Below are positions 11,183 through 23,030 of a DNA stretch of 64,000 bases, in pieces. The notes beneath the pieces were generated by a model. It did no database searches. It saw nothing but the letters and a program-made list of their open reading frames with translations, and had not been told where the DNA came from. This DNA comes from Azolla pinnata (Eukaryota; Streptophyta; Polypodiopsida; Salviniales; Salviniaceae). The stretch is from positions 1 through 64,000 of the forward strand of contig JBBBWG010024334.1 in the NCBI GenBank assembly GCA_037176905.1, given 5' to 3'. Every line of letters starts with the position of its first letter. Within the stretch, counting starts at the first letter, position 1. A program made the position numbers and the translations under genes.

Positions 11183-12245
11183 GACTAATGCATGCACTGT
11201 GTCTTACGTGGGCGTAACGGAGATGTGCTTATTGCATAGTAAAAAGTAAAAACCACCACACCATAGAGAGAGAGAGAGAGCAGCAATTTACTGGATTGTC
11301 TCTGATCTTATACTAGTCATTTCGCCCACATGTTGTGCTTTTCTTCCTCTATAGAGTCTACCCCAAAATAGCGCCCATCACACAGACAGCTATGCCTACG
11401 CCAGGGTTCTCCAGCATTTAGGTGCTGGGTTCCATTCGATAGCCCATTTCATACCGTGTGTCGTTTCCATGGATGCCATCCATGATTTAGGGTTTAGGTA
11501 TTTCAGTTCAGTTTCTTGCCATTGCGTACTCTCTTTGCTGTCGCCAAATGCAAGAAAACATCCATTGGCGAGATTGCATCCACGTTCAACAGCAAATGGC
11601 GAAGCTGCCAAAGAGCTGTCCATGGAAGTGGGCCTACAATATAATACTCACAGCATACATCCTCATTAGCTCACAACTGTCTCTCAAAGTAATCCCTTTG
11701 TTGCCTAAAACTCAAGCAATCCAAACCTCAAACCAAAAATAGATTTTGCATCCGATTTCTAAATGGTTCAAGTACGTAAGTCAAGGCAGCAAGAGATGAT
11801 TCGCCGGATGAAAACCAAGAATTTTACTGAGTGCACAGAATGCACCATGAGTTCTCGATCCAGAAATAATCTTGCAACAGCACGATTGAAACACCATGAG
11901 TTCAAACAAAGTAAAAGAGAAAAACAGCAATACAACATCTGAAATAAACAAAATAATGTACACTCTGATATGGCCAAACGCTTTAGATGTAAAAAACAAA
12001 TAGCATAAAAATAAAATTAGAAGCATAATAAGAGAATCTTCAGGAGCACAATAGGAGAATCTTCAACTAAGTATCACGTGGCACCTGGATACATCGATTG
12101 TTCTACCATCCACCATTGTGTATTTTCTCATGCACCTTTTTCACTCTTCACAAGAAATCACATAGGGTAAACTGTGCCGTTGTATTTTATAAGAGTTGGA
12201 ATACACAAAAAATGGCATATGAAATGTTGCCATCATCATCAGTTA
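11183..12245. other. Intergenic: RMI2 upstream region and NHP2 3' flank
   Basis: Presumed RMI2 promoter side, with a GA run at about 11263-11281 and a single telo-box-like gatttagggtttagg near 11484. No gene recognised. The minus-strand open frame at 11396-11623 has no family signature. Confidence 0.5.
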
Positions 12246-14643
12246 TTAGAAGAGAGAAGAAGTCAAGCTTCGAATCTCCTTTGATACTTCATCAAAGTCT
12301 TCTTTGAACTTTGCCTTATCCTCTTCCTTAACCTCACCTTTCTGTGGCTCAGTCAAGATTAATACACAACAAGTGGGGCGCTTGGTAACACTTGCACCTG
12401 CTAACTCCTGGAAGAATATGGAAGGCTTTTCGGTAAATAATATTTTGACTGAAAAAAGCTAAATAAAAATTTTAGGCCAACAAGCTAGTGGGATTTCTGA
12501 AATTGATATGAACACTCCTCTCTTCAGTACATACATACTTCACATATTCATAGGGGTGTCCCATAATTTTCGAAAGTTTTAGAGGCAATTGGATTAATGA
12601 TGCAAGAACAAAATAACGAGTATTTTGGGTGATTACTCCAATTACCTCTCTCGAAGGGACATAGATATATGGTACATCCGCTTCTTCACAAAGAACTGGA
12701 ACATGCGTTATCACATCAATCGGTGAGATGTCACCAGCAATAACACACAACCTAACATTTCAAGAAACGAACATTGGTTAGCATCACATGAATAGAAATC
12801 CACTTTAGAGCAAGGTTCACCTTAAGAGCACATATTCTTTGATTTATAAATGAATGCAAACGCTATGTTCTCACTCCACTCAGACACCAATCCCACCTAT
12901 TCCAAAAATGTTCCTTAGATAGTAGGTAGAGACTGCATGCGAATTACATTGAATATAATCATAATGTGCCAGTTGGTCACCAGGTTGAATTGATCCTAAG
13001 TTCCATGAGAACTCAGTCTTCCAAGTTCTAAACATGCCTTAAGCAAGACAACAATAAAATGCACCTTCCGATCCACATGGCATGGCATCACCATTCTGAT
13101 TGACATGGTAATGACTTTCAACACGGACTATCATATGTTGAATCAAGCTTGTGTGTCATCAAAACAATAACTGGCCACACGGATCATGTTTGGAATCAGC
13201 ATTGTCAATCCTCATAAGCATGACTTAAATGTGAGAAACTGAAATTCTGGGTCTCCATGAGCACTACCCAAGACTATACAAAATTGCGTCTTTCGAGCTT
13301 CAAAGCTGAGATTCAATACCACATGACTCCTCAGAAATTAATCTTTTGACTCCTCAGAAACAGTGACCTGACCACAGACACTACACACAAACAGATCTCC
13401 TTGATTTCCATGAAAAGAACTGTTTAACCAGACGATGTGTGTTGAATGAATCATCATAGCCAAAGACCTAACCAAACAAATTTGCGGATGAAATTAGCTC
13501 TCTTTAGATCGCACAATTAGAAAGTACTTTCAGGATTTCCTACATTGGACATGAGATTTAGTTTGCTACAACATAAACTACAGCCTAAAAAAGCATGATA
13601 ACTGGATATAGAATCAGCCTTTCCAAAATTTCAGGGCCACCGTTAAATATGAAAATGCATGTCGATTTGAACTACAGGGTTCTTGTCTATTTACAAATGG
13701 AAATCATTCAAATTTCTTTATCTTAATTCCGTCCCAAGGATACGACATCCAAAATAACATAACTTTACACATAGAAGAAATCACATTTTTGCTTTTCCTT
13801 TCCCATGAAAGCAAGCTCAATGGTAGCATTCAAACATAAAACGTCGTCCACTTCTAGTTCTGCTTTGGCCACTCAAAAAATATGTGAAATAAATTTAATC
13901 AAAGAAACAAAAAAAGATAGTTTCTAGAACTGTGAAAAGCCATTTCATGCTTGAGAAAAAATCAACAAAATATCAAAGTAAGAGGAGAGAACTTCTTCAA
14001 AATGCATCGTTCTCTCCATCGTTTTAGAGCATTCCAAAATAAAGTAAACAAATTGGAACTGTATCACGCTTTTGAACCCTTCTCTTTCGCTCCTTGACTC
14101 ATTAGATAAGGCAAAAATGGAATCGAAACGAGAGAGAGAGAGAGAGAGAGAGTGAGTGAGAAGTGGAAAATAAGAAGATAAATGAAAGAGAGATGAAGAG
14201 GAATTCGTATACCCTTTCTTGCCTCTTCTGACTGATTTCACAACTTCTTTCACACCTCTCTTTAGCTGCTTCATCTCCGAAGCTATGAAAAAGGCAAAGG
14301 AAGATTAGAAAGCCAACAAAACAGAAAAAAAAGGCACAAATGGCACAATTGACACCAAAAAAAGAACCACTGCATGACGGCCGGAATGTGAATATGACCT
14401 GACAGAATGAAAAAAAAAAAACCTTGACAGGGTAGAGCAAAGAGAAGTAGCGAAAGAGATATGGATGGAGAGGGAAAGCGCTGTGGGAAGAGCAAAACAG
14501 GAGAGGGATGGTTTAGTACCTTTCCGGATGATCTTCAAGGTCTTCTTGCAGAGCTTCTTCCCTGCGAGGGGCTTGGCGATGGGGGAGACAGCGAGGATCC
14601 TGCGCTTCTCCTTCTTCGCTTCAATCTCTGCATCGCTACCCAT
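12246..14643 (-). CDS. NHP2: H/ACA ribonucleoprotein complex subunit 2 (NHP2, L7Ae family), 4 exons
   Basis: Exons: 14520-14643, 14213-14282, 12646-12751 and 12246-12407, giving 153 residues (Arabidopsis NHP2 is about 156). NHP2 is a core protein of H/ACA snoRNPs, which direct rRNA pseudouridylation in the nucleolus, and of telomerase RNP. Seen in order: acidic/basic N-terminus MGSDAEIEAKKEKRR, SPIAKPLAGKKLCKKTLKII, then the L7Ae/L30e fold with MKQLKRGVKEVVKSVRRGKK, LCVIAGDISPIDVITHVPVL, CEEADVPYIYVPSRE and GASVTKRPTCCVLI, ending in a charged helix and TSSLF. All phases close. Intron 2 (12752-14212) is unusually long at 1.46 kb for such a small gene. Confidence 0.96.
13343..13465 (-). ncRNA. 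Possible box C/D snoRNA in NHP2 intron 2 (weak)
   Basis: On the minus strand, ATGATGA (plus 13451-13457) is followed about 93 bases later by TTTCTGA (D-like CTGA, plus 13354-13357). The flanks CTTTGGCT and AGTCAAAAG can pair with one bulge. No convincing C'/D' pair is seen, and I could not identify an rRNA target for the bases before the D box. A second TTTCTGAGGAGTCA lies 26 bases further on. This could be chance. Confidence 0.2.
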
Positions 14644-14756
14644 CTCAGACAAGGGCAAAATCAACACAAGAAGAAGAAGAAAGAAAGAAAGAAAGAAGAA
14701 GAAGAAGAAGAAGACGAAGAAAAGAAAGAAAGAAGAGAATGGGTTTATGGCTTGAA

Positions 14757-15375
14757 ATTAGGGTTTAGGGTTTATGACTATGACTTTAGGGTTTTGGGTT
14801 TAGGGTTATGAAATTAGGGTTTCAAGGTTTATGGCTGTGAAGTCCAGACTCTCAGGGTTTGTAAATGGGAATTAGGGTTTTGGGTCTGCACCATAAGTTG
14901 ATTCAAACTAAGCTGGGCTCGAGGGTTTATGGCAGTGATATCATGTTTCAAAGTTCATGGCTAAGAAATCAAGGTTTAGGGTTTATGGTTAATGAACTTT
15001 GAAGTCCAAGCTCAGGGTTTGTACATGGGAATTAGGGTTTTGGGTCTGCACCATAAGTTGATTCAAACTAAGCTGGGCTCGAGGGTTTATGGCAGTGATA
15101 TCATGTTTCAAAGTTCATGGCTAAGAAATCAAGGTTTAGGGTTTATGGTTAATGAACTTTGAAGTCCAAGCTCAGGGTTTGTACATGGGAATTAGGGTTT
15201 TGGGTCTACACCATAAGTTGATTCTAACTAAGCAGGGCTCGAGGGTTTATGGCAATGAAATCATGGTTCAAAGTCCGTGGCTAAGAAATTAGGGTTTAGG
15301 GTTTATGGCTAATGAACTTTGAAGTCCAAGCTCAAGGTCTGTAAATTTGGAATTAGGGTTTTGGAGTCTACACCA
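14757..15375 (+). repeat. 160-bp tandem repeat carrying telo-boxes, upstream of NHP2
   Basis: Units begin attagggttttgggtct at 14871, 15031, 15191 and 15352 (period 160-161). Copies one and two (14871-15030 and 15031-15190) appear identical and the third is diverged. Each unit holds ggtttagggtttatgg and attagggttt motifs. A partial, more telomere-like unit covers 14757-14870, starting about 115 bases upstream of the NHP2 ATG. Telo-boxes (AAACCCTAA) are established promoter elements of plant translation and ribosome-biogenesis genes, so part of the array may act in NHP2 transcription. Confidence 0.88.
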
Positions 15376-15528
15376 TCATTAGCACTTCAACTAAGTTTAT
15401 GGGCCGACAACGATCTGATGTGGTCTAGACCAATCCAAAACGACCTGATTCGAATCTGTTGATGGGTTGCGTGGAGGCTCATGATCAAGTGAGACTTATG
15501 AAAGACAGAGAAAGAATCGATCGCTAGG

Positions 15529-15650
15529 AGACAAAACTCCTGCAAAACATAATTAAGATGATCCATGATCAGACAAAACTCCTACAAAACATAATTAAGA
15601 TAATCCACGATCAGACAAAACTCATACAAAACTCGCATAAAATATACCGA
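15529..15650 (+). repeat. Three-copy 42-bp tandem repeat
   Basis: Units start agacaaaactc at 15529, 15571 and 15613 and continue tacaaaacataattaagat with a GATC-rich tail. The third is diverged. It lies between NHP2 and the 3' end of the KMO-like gene. Confidence 0.85.
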
Positions 15651-15903
15651 CTTAGCAGTCTTTCGACAAGAGAAGAATATAAAATCTGTGGAAACCTTCT
15701 CCTTCCCATTGATATGTTCTGGATCGATACATCGAGACACTACTGCTCCTCGTGTTTTATTTTTTGCCCCTCGGATGATCTCCACGAGCACATTTCGCAG
15801 AATGTTGCGTTTTGGAAGAGAAAAATGGCACAATATGGATATAGATTACATTTGAGACTCATGTTATTTGGATCTTGAAACACTCTTTCCGCAAACATCC
15901 TCG

Positions 15904-18900
15904 TCACGGTATTATCATTTTACGCACGAGGAGAGAGATCACCACGGCCAATGCACATGCTGCAATGGCCATGAAAGAGTAGAAGAGAGTGTTCTCCAAC
16001 TGCTTCTTTTGCTTGATCTTTGTGAAAGGAGCTTCAGTCCACAGCATTTGATAAGCAGTACTGCACCAAAATACACACAAAAACAAAAAACTCTCTTTGC
16101 CTCTCTCTTTGATGGTTAAACTCTAGTCTAGATCCTGAATCTGAACCTTTAGATATCCTTAGCCAAGTTAATTTGCTCATTTTTAACTCAAGAATGATAG
16201 TAAAATCCCTCTCTCTCTCTTTATATATGTATATACATGTGTAGCCAAATGTGAAAGTTTATTCAGCCTAATCTCTTTTCTGGAACCCAAGTTCAGAACT
16301 CACTACAAGCATTTCCAAAACTCTCAAACTATTCAACCTCTTGGCCTCCGAAGAACAAGCTTATCTTGTACACATACACATACACACACACACATAATTA
16401 TTCTTAACAAAAATGAGAGAGATTTTGCCGAGATTCTTATTTTATGCCTCAACTTTTTGAAATTTCCATGCTCTCTCACAGAATGGCCCCCCATTTTCAT
16501 ATCTCCATGAAAGTTAATCCATCCAGCCTCTCATCCTATCAAAATGCTTTCTCCAAAGGATCAAATTGATTCATCTATCTGTGCCATGTCAACTCAAACA
16601 CCCCATGTAAAACCAATCCATAACTAGATAGCTAACTACTCCATTCCAACCAGGTCAAAAATGGTTAGCTCATTTAAAACAGCAGCTGCTCTAATTGGCA
16701 TGTAGATGGTAGCCAAATGAAATGACATTCCTTTGAAAATAATAAAATGGAGAGGAATGTGTGAACCCCAGATATTAAATTGGAGGAGGCATGTGTAAAC
16801 CCTAGACCCTATAATGGAGAGAACATGGGTAAACCGGAGATTCCATAATGTAAACCCTAGAAACCCCATACTAGAAGAGGTTTTTTAAAATGGAGAGGCA
16901 TGATATTAAATTGGAGGCATGATATTAAATTGGAGGAGGCATGATATTAAATTGGAGGAGGCATGTGTAAACCCTGGACCCTATAATGGAGAGACCATGG
17001 GTAAACCCGAGATTCCATAATGTAAACCCTAGAAACTCCTTAATAGTAGAGGAGGAGAAACTTTACAGGCCAATGAAGCTTGGAAACCAGGCTTGCAGCG
17101 TTTTGTAGAATATTGTCTGCAACATGCCCAAACGGCCCCTATTGAATAGCTTGAAGTTTGAATTCATCTCAACGATTGCATGAGCGTCAGCAAGTCTTCT
17201 TTTGGTAAATTCTGAGGTTGCCTTCGAAATCACAACCTTTGGATAAGGATCTTCTTTCTCTATATACACAGAAAAGGAAGAGTCGTTTAAAATAAAACAG
17301 AATAATGGGCTATTGTAGACTAAGAGAAGGGGAAAAAAGAAGTTCATGGTGAAACTACCCTTTTAGTTTATTTTACCAGGCATTTCTACTACATCTTTCA
17401 GGATATTGTTGAACAGTTTGCAGTCCTCAAGAGCTGCATTGCACCCTGTGCCATATGATGGGAACTGCGATGCATACAATTAGATTAAAAGCTTGTCTTT
17501 GATTAAACAAATATTAAATGGAAAATACGTTTTGTTCTTGTTTAGTAAGAACTTGTGAAACAAAACCATCCATACTAATCACCTTTTTCTTGTATTTTTG
17601 CCTTCATATCTGATAGCCTATTCTCAACTATTAGAGAAATAAAACGTAAAACTAGTTGCAGAAAATCAATCAATAATTAGTTTGGTTACATTTTGACTAA
17701 TTAACAATGGCAGGAGATGGTGATGCTTAGATTCTTGTATAATTTTAAAATGCTAACTTGATTTTTTTTTATTGATCCTTAAATGAAAGAATAGTCATTT
17801 AGTAAGATTGTTGTAAAATGTTGGACGACTCTTCAGAAACATTTCTCATGGTATACCAGTAATATTCTCCATAAAACATCCTTGGAGTTATTGGTGGTAC
17901 TCTTGTGATATTTAGCATGAAAACTTTGCAATTGGAATGAAAAAACAGATTAAATTTTGCGAAAATACTGCCTAACTATTAAGGAGCTGTGTTTTTCCAT
18001 GTGAAGTTTACTATTGAAATTGAGCAAAAAGAAAGGAAAAAAAACAACATAGAAGATGTCAAACCATAGCATGTGCTGCATCTCCGATCAATACAATGTT
18101 GTCATCATGAAAACGTGACAGTATCACGGCACCACCAAAAGGAATTGCTGGTTGCTTAACAAAGTCTTCAGAGAAATTAGGATTCTCCTTCACCAACAAT
18201 TCATACACTTCAGGTGCATCTTTCCTACACCGCATAAAAACCATGTTTCATAGTCACATACATATAGATACACAGACACATAGAAATAGACATACAAATA
18301 GCATGCTTAAAACAATTCATATAATTTACTTGAAAAGGTTTTCTACTTCTAATGACGATGTTGATTGAACAAGCTCTGCATTTTGGCTACCACCCCAAAA
18401 GCTACCATCAGCAACGTTTACAAGTAGCATATTGAGCTTTGGCCAAGCCTGTGATCATCACATTTCCAAGCTTTGAGAAACAGAAGACAATATTCCAGCA
18501 AAAATGACACTTTGAATAACATTAAACCACCAAATCTGGATATGTGAATGGTGCTGCATGTACTTCATAGCAGCCACTCCTCTTCACTTTATTTCATAAG
18601 AGTTGACTTCTACTTCTTTGGATTTGACTTCAATTTTAATTTGCAGTCAGATCTCCTGGAGCTTTACTTTGCTCCACAAAAAATAACTGTTTTGCTAGTC
18701 ATACCAGGGTTTCTTACGCACACCCACTTTCTGGATATTATCAATCTGATCATAACATGTATGCTTAGTATCATCTCCAAATAACATACTTGCTCATGAA
18801 AGGACCAGCCACAGAACCAAACAACAAATCACACCAAAAATTGTTTTGAGCCTATCTTGCTTTTAGGATCAATAGTTGTATTCATCTAAACCCAGCAGAC

Positions 18901-21142
18901 AGACCCCACTATAAAGTTAAGACAACCTCATTTTGCTTTCGCAATTCATAAAAGTTAGTATAAATCTATCCATAAGACATCACCTGGACACAATCTCGAT
19001 CTGCATAGAGAGGCGAAGCTTGTGCAAGAGAAGGCCTGATATAGAAAGACTTATAGGAAGAGGGATGCTTCGTGAATTGCATTGTCAAAGGCAATGGACT
19101 GCAACAACATTATAAGTTAATACTAGCACGTTAAGCTTGATATAACACAATTCGAATCATAGATCATCAAGAAAAACCAGAAATTTTACTTGTTATGAAG
19201 ATTGTCAAGCCGGATGAGTTCGGAACGAACTTTGCTTGAGATTCCATCTGCACCTACGAGTAAGTCAAACTGTACCTCCAGCTTCTCACCTTAAAATGAA
19301 CACAAATCCTCTGAGACAATCAATCCACAACCATTGTTTAAGGCTGTGTAAGAAACAATCATAACGAATGGACAAGGTAGACACAAAATATAGGCATATA
19401 AATCACAACAAAAGAAATCCATAGCAAAGGTAAAGATAACTTTCCATGACAGATTTGAATAAGAATGAAGAGAGAATATTGAACTGAATGAGAGTTTGGA
19501 GTCCTTGATTTCATAGATAATGTAGTGAGAGAAATGGACAAGAAATCATCCTACCCCTGAGTTACGAGTTGATAAAAGTGAGCATTGGTTTTGCATCCAT
19601 GTACCTGTCGGTTTACTGCGAGAAAAGTAGGCCCTCGTTTTATCATTGCTCAGCTCAACAAGCTCCCATCCATAATTTAAAGTTAGACCATCTGAACTCC
19701 TGAAAAAGCAAGCAGGCACAAACTTTTCCATTTTTTCAAGTAAAAAAAGCTTCCATTGTAATTTGAAACCTAAAACTATCTATAGTTCCTGACGAAAATC
19801 AAAGCAGGCATATACTGCTTCCTGTGCATGCGGATTCATGGGTGATTTTCCAGACACTAAGATAAAATAGCAACATATTAAAGGTAACATCATATCCATC
19901 CACAATATGAATTCATAAGAAAAAGTACCGGTCATGAGTCTTCACCTTTGCGAAATGCTCTCTTGAAAAAAGGAGACCAATTTGTTCCTACTGACAGAAT
20001 AGCTCTCTAAATCTGACCTATTTGAGTAGTTGGCTCGATACTGCCATGTACAACCGAGACAATACATGAGTTGTCAACTAAAAATTGTACTAAGTAATCA
20101 AAGAGGACAAGGCTTTCAATAATGGTTCATCAAACTGATAGATACACAGGGTTTTTATTGTCTTGGAGAGCAACGGTTAAAAACAATCCTGTGAAATACC
20201 TTGTCTGGACATTCTTAAGTAAAGTCTAGAAAAACTAATTGGGAAGGCTCTCCTGACTTCTGCATATCATATCAATACAATCACCATTACATGGAAACTC
20301 AATGACAACATTGACACACTGAGCATGATCTAGCTAAGGCCATAACCAACGACATTGAAACACACTCTCTTTAGAGATTATGAGAACATATGAAAAACCT
20401 AAAGAGGGCACTCTGATATTTCACTGATCGTGTTAGAAACTTGAGCTCAAAGACTCCAATGAGTTTCTCTTTGTTTCCCAAAATCGCCCTACCAGACTCT
20501 CCATGGAGAGACAGAGAAACTTGGAAGTAAGTTGTGAGTTTCCCACAACCCTATTATATATCTTCCCCATTGAGCCTGAACATTCAATGGCTATTTGATT
20601 CACTAAGACCCAAGTCATGAAATATGCTTCAAACGGTATCTCAAGTTTGGTTTATGCTCTATGAAAACTTCACCTTTTTCCCTTCCGATATATGGACGCA
20701 GCTACCAACAAGTGGCTTAAAAAAGGAGGCTGGAAGTTCAAGACCTGCACCTTCGATGGCTTTGAGAGCCCTTGGTGTTATGACAAGTGGATATGAACGA
20801 CTGTCACCGGGTGCGTAGAGTCTTTCTATTGTTTTTTAAAAATAGTCACAACGATTCATAAGTTGGGGTTTTTTACTTACAAAAAAAGACATAAAACCAA
20901 CAGTGCAACATGACAGGGCAGGTTGAAGATCCATCCAGTCTACTGTTCCAAACAACATAGAGCAGAATTTTAAAGAAAAAGGTGCGATGAAATGGGATAC
21001 CATCCTTGTCGTCATCTGATGGGAAAAAAGGTACAATTGGTGCATGCCGCTCAAATACTTGTACATTGAAGCCTCTTTCTACTAAATAATGTGATATGAG
21101 GCAACCTGCTGGACCAGCACCAACTACAACAGCCTTCCTCAT
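15904..21142 (-). CDS. FAD-dependent monooxygenase, kynurenine 3-monooxygenase-like, 11 exons
   Basis: Exons: 21001-21142, 20674-20825, 19946-20040, 19605-19699, 19190-19289, 18984-19098, 18330-18448, 18065-18224, 17377-17464, 17067-17259 and 15904-16060, giving 471 residues (human KMO 486). Class A flavin monooxygenases of this family hydroxylate an aromatic substrate with NADPH and O2. Seen: dinucleotide fold VVVGAGPAG (residues 5-13), RSYPLVITPRAL, SYSVSRNKLV, the DG motif LLVGADGIS (171-179), the GD motif IGDAAHAM (319-326) followed by FPSYGTGCNAALEDC, and a C-terminal hydrophobic anchor about 445-465 as in membrane-bound KMO. By remembered alignment with human KMO, the Tyr99 counterpart is Tyr, but Arg85 corresponds to Ser and the Asn of YNYIEM to Ala, so the substrate may differ. 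An upstream ATG at 21151 precedes a likely 5'UTR splice acceptor at about 21147. Confidence 0.85.
16774..17040 (+). repeat. About 95-bp duplication with short interspersed repeats in the last KMO-like intron
   Basis: The block at about 16774-16870 (attaaattggaggaggcatg...taatgtaaaccctagaaac) recurs at about 16946-17040. Between them a 22-25 bp unit (catgatattaaattggagg) is tandemly repeated. The block lies in intron 10 (16061-17066), ending about 25 bases from exon 10. Confidence 0.85.
20390..20620 (-). mobile_element. Possible degraded LTR-retrotransposon fragment (Ty1/copia-like LTR edge) in KMO-like intron 2
   Basis: Read on the minus strand, the stretch has a TATA-like atatataata followed by leader-like sequence, then an aaatatcagagtgcc segment resembling the tRNA-Met primer-binding region (tggtatcagagc) of copia elements. 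It looks like an old partial LTR border with no coding parts and no clear ends. Compositional resemblance is the only support. Confidence 0.25.
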
Positions 21143-22325
21143 TTCCTGCATATGCCAAGAACAATAAGAAAAACTTGCCCCTAAAGAGATGCACGCTTAA
21201 AAAGATTTTAAGCACATGCAATACATTACATTTCATGTAATTTTATTAAAGAGCTACAAACATACAATAAAACACATTCATTTTGAAAACTTCATTTTTG
21301 ACCAAGTGTCGTCTCTTGGACTGATAGTGTTGCCATTTGTCGCAAAAATCAGCATTGGTCAATGCATTTGAGGAACAGCCATGCAAGAAAATTCCAACTT
21401 TCTATGAGCCAACTTCTATAGTAAACTAACTGCTACCTTCATGGTGGGTCTGTGGGAGCTGAAGAGAACACACAATGAACCTTTTATGGGTCTTATCCTC
21501 GTTAAAGCTTGTTGATAGCAGGAAATTTTTTTTTTTAAAAAGATGTTCGTGGAAAAGGTATGTGTAACCTCTTAGATCCTTAGGTAGTGGTAAATCTCAC
21601 GATTGTGGGTTTTCTGATAAAGCTAAACTAAATTAAGGCAAAGCTACAAACATGCTTAAACCCTAACAAAGGAAATCGCCTATGTGCTGCAAGTTACCTA
21701 ATATAAAATTCTTATACATGTTTGTATGATCTGGATTAATCATGCATGGTAAAAATGATCCGGAATATACTTTTGACCTATTTTTTCAATAATTTGAAAA
21801 GAACTGAAAATAAGCTAGCATTTCATATTTGGAAGCATATTCCTCACAAAAAATTCGGCGACATGTTAATAGTGGGATCTCAGATTCAACAAGAATATGA
21901 GCAAATCCGTCTGGAAAAACTTCAGGTAAACAAAGGAGAAATATCCACGAATCAAAAAGAAATATCCATACGCACAAAAACCGAGCACGGGACAAGCATG
22001 GCATGACAGCCAGTCATGGCCAAAAACAGGACTTTGCATGTAAAATTAAACCCAAAAAAAAAAGAGCACCACAGGCAGACAATAAGAAAGGTTACTAACC
22101 GTAGAAGCTCGGCACTTGAAGATAGCGATGGATGAGGAGCAGGTGGAGAGGGGTTTCTTCTGATTCCAATGCTGATGCTGGAAAAGGATCTGCTTCCGGA
22201 AGGGAAGAAGACGAAGAGAAGAGCGCACAGGGAGCTCGGGAGAGGGAGACAACAGAATCATTGTATGAAGATGAACAGGAAAATGGACGACTGAAATTGC
22301 ATCAGAGAAACCGAAAGGTGCGTGT
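21143..22325 (-). promoter_or_regulatory. KMO-like 5' region with probable 5'UTR intron
   Basis: On the minus strand a donor-like ctacg|gttagt at about 22100 and an acceptor ttggcatatgcag at about 21147 could bracket a 950-base leader intron just before the ATG. The leader exon would then lie at roughly 22101-22300. No other gene is seen here. Confidence 0.4.
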
Positions 22326-23030
22326 CTCACATGTGGGTATGCATGCATGTTGGATGCATGTATGGCCATGTCGGATGCACATGATGGCACATGCATGGCC
22401 ATGTTGGATGCGCATGATGGCACATGTGTGGGCATGTTGGATGCATGGGTGTGCAGATGGGGCATCTACCATGCATTTGGGGATGTGGATGGATATGCAT
22501 GTGGGCACATGGGCATGTTGGATGCACATGATGTGGCACATGTATGGGCATGGTGGATGCATGGGTATGCAGATGGGGCATCTACCATGCATTTGGGGAT
22601 GTGGATGGATACGCATGTGAGCACATGGGCATGTTGGATGCACATGATGTGGCACATGTATGGGCATATTGGATGCATGGGCATGCATATGGGGCACCTA
22701 CCATGCATTTGGGTATGTGGATGGATAGGGCATGTTGGATGCACATGATGGCACGTGTATGAGCATGTTGGATGCACATGATGATGCATGTGTGAGCATG
22801 CTGGATGCGCATGATGGCACATGTTGCATGCTGGATGCAAGATGATTACACATGAGGACACATGTATGGGCATGTTGGATGCACATGTATGGGCATGTTG
22901 GATGCACATGCATGGGCATGTTGCTTGTGCATGGGTATGCATGTGGGGAATCCGTCATGCATTCGGGCATGTGTATGGATGTGCATGTGGCCATGTCGGT
23001 GGGTTACCCCCATATGCATGCATGTGAACC
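22326..23030 (+). repeat. CATG-rich array with 116-bp higher-order unit
   Basis: A short unit (gggcatgttggatgcacatgatggcacatg) is repeated many times. A 116-bp higher-order unit is marked by ggcatctaccatgcatttgg at 22461 and 22577, with a variant at 22693. CATGCA (RY-like) motifs are dense. Frames on both strands (Cys/His/Met-rich) are open only because of the repeat. The array sits immediately upstream of the presumed KMO-like transcription start. Confidence 0.9.

Noticed and set aside
14871-15375. CRISPR-like array
   Set aside because: Units are contiguous 160-bp tandem copies without unique spacers, in a plant genome; the same holds for the other arrays in the window.
20433-20618. Minus-strand frame as a missing KMO-like exon
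   Set aside because: The exon at 19946-20040 joins exons 2 and 4 in phase and supplies the expected SVSR motif; this frame does not fit and looks like element-derived intron sequence.
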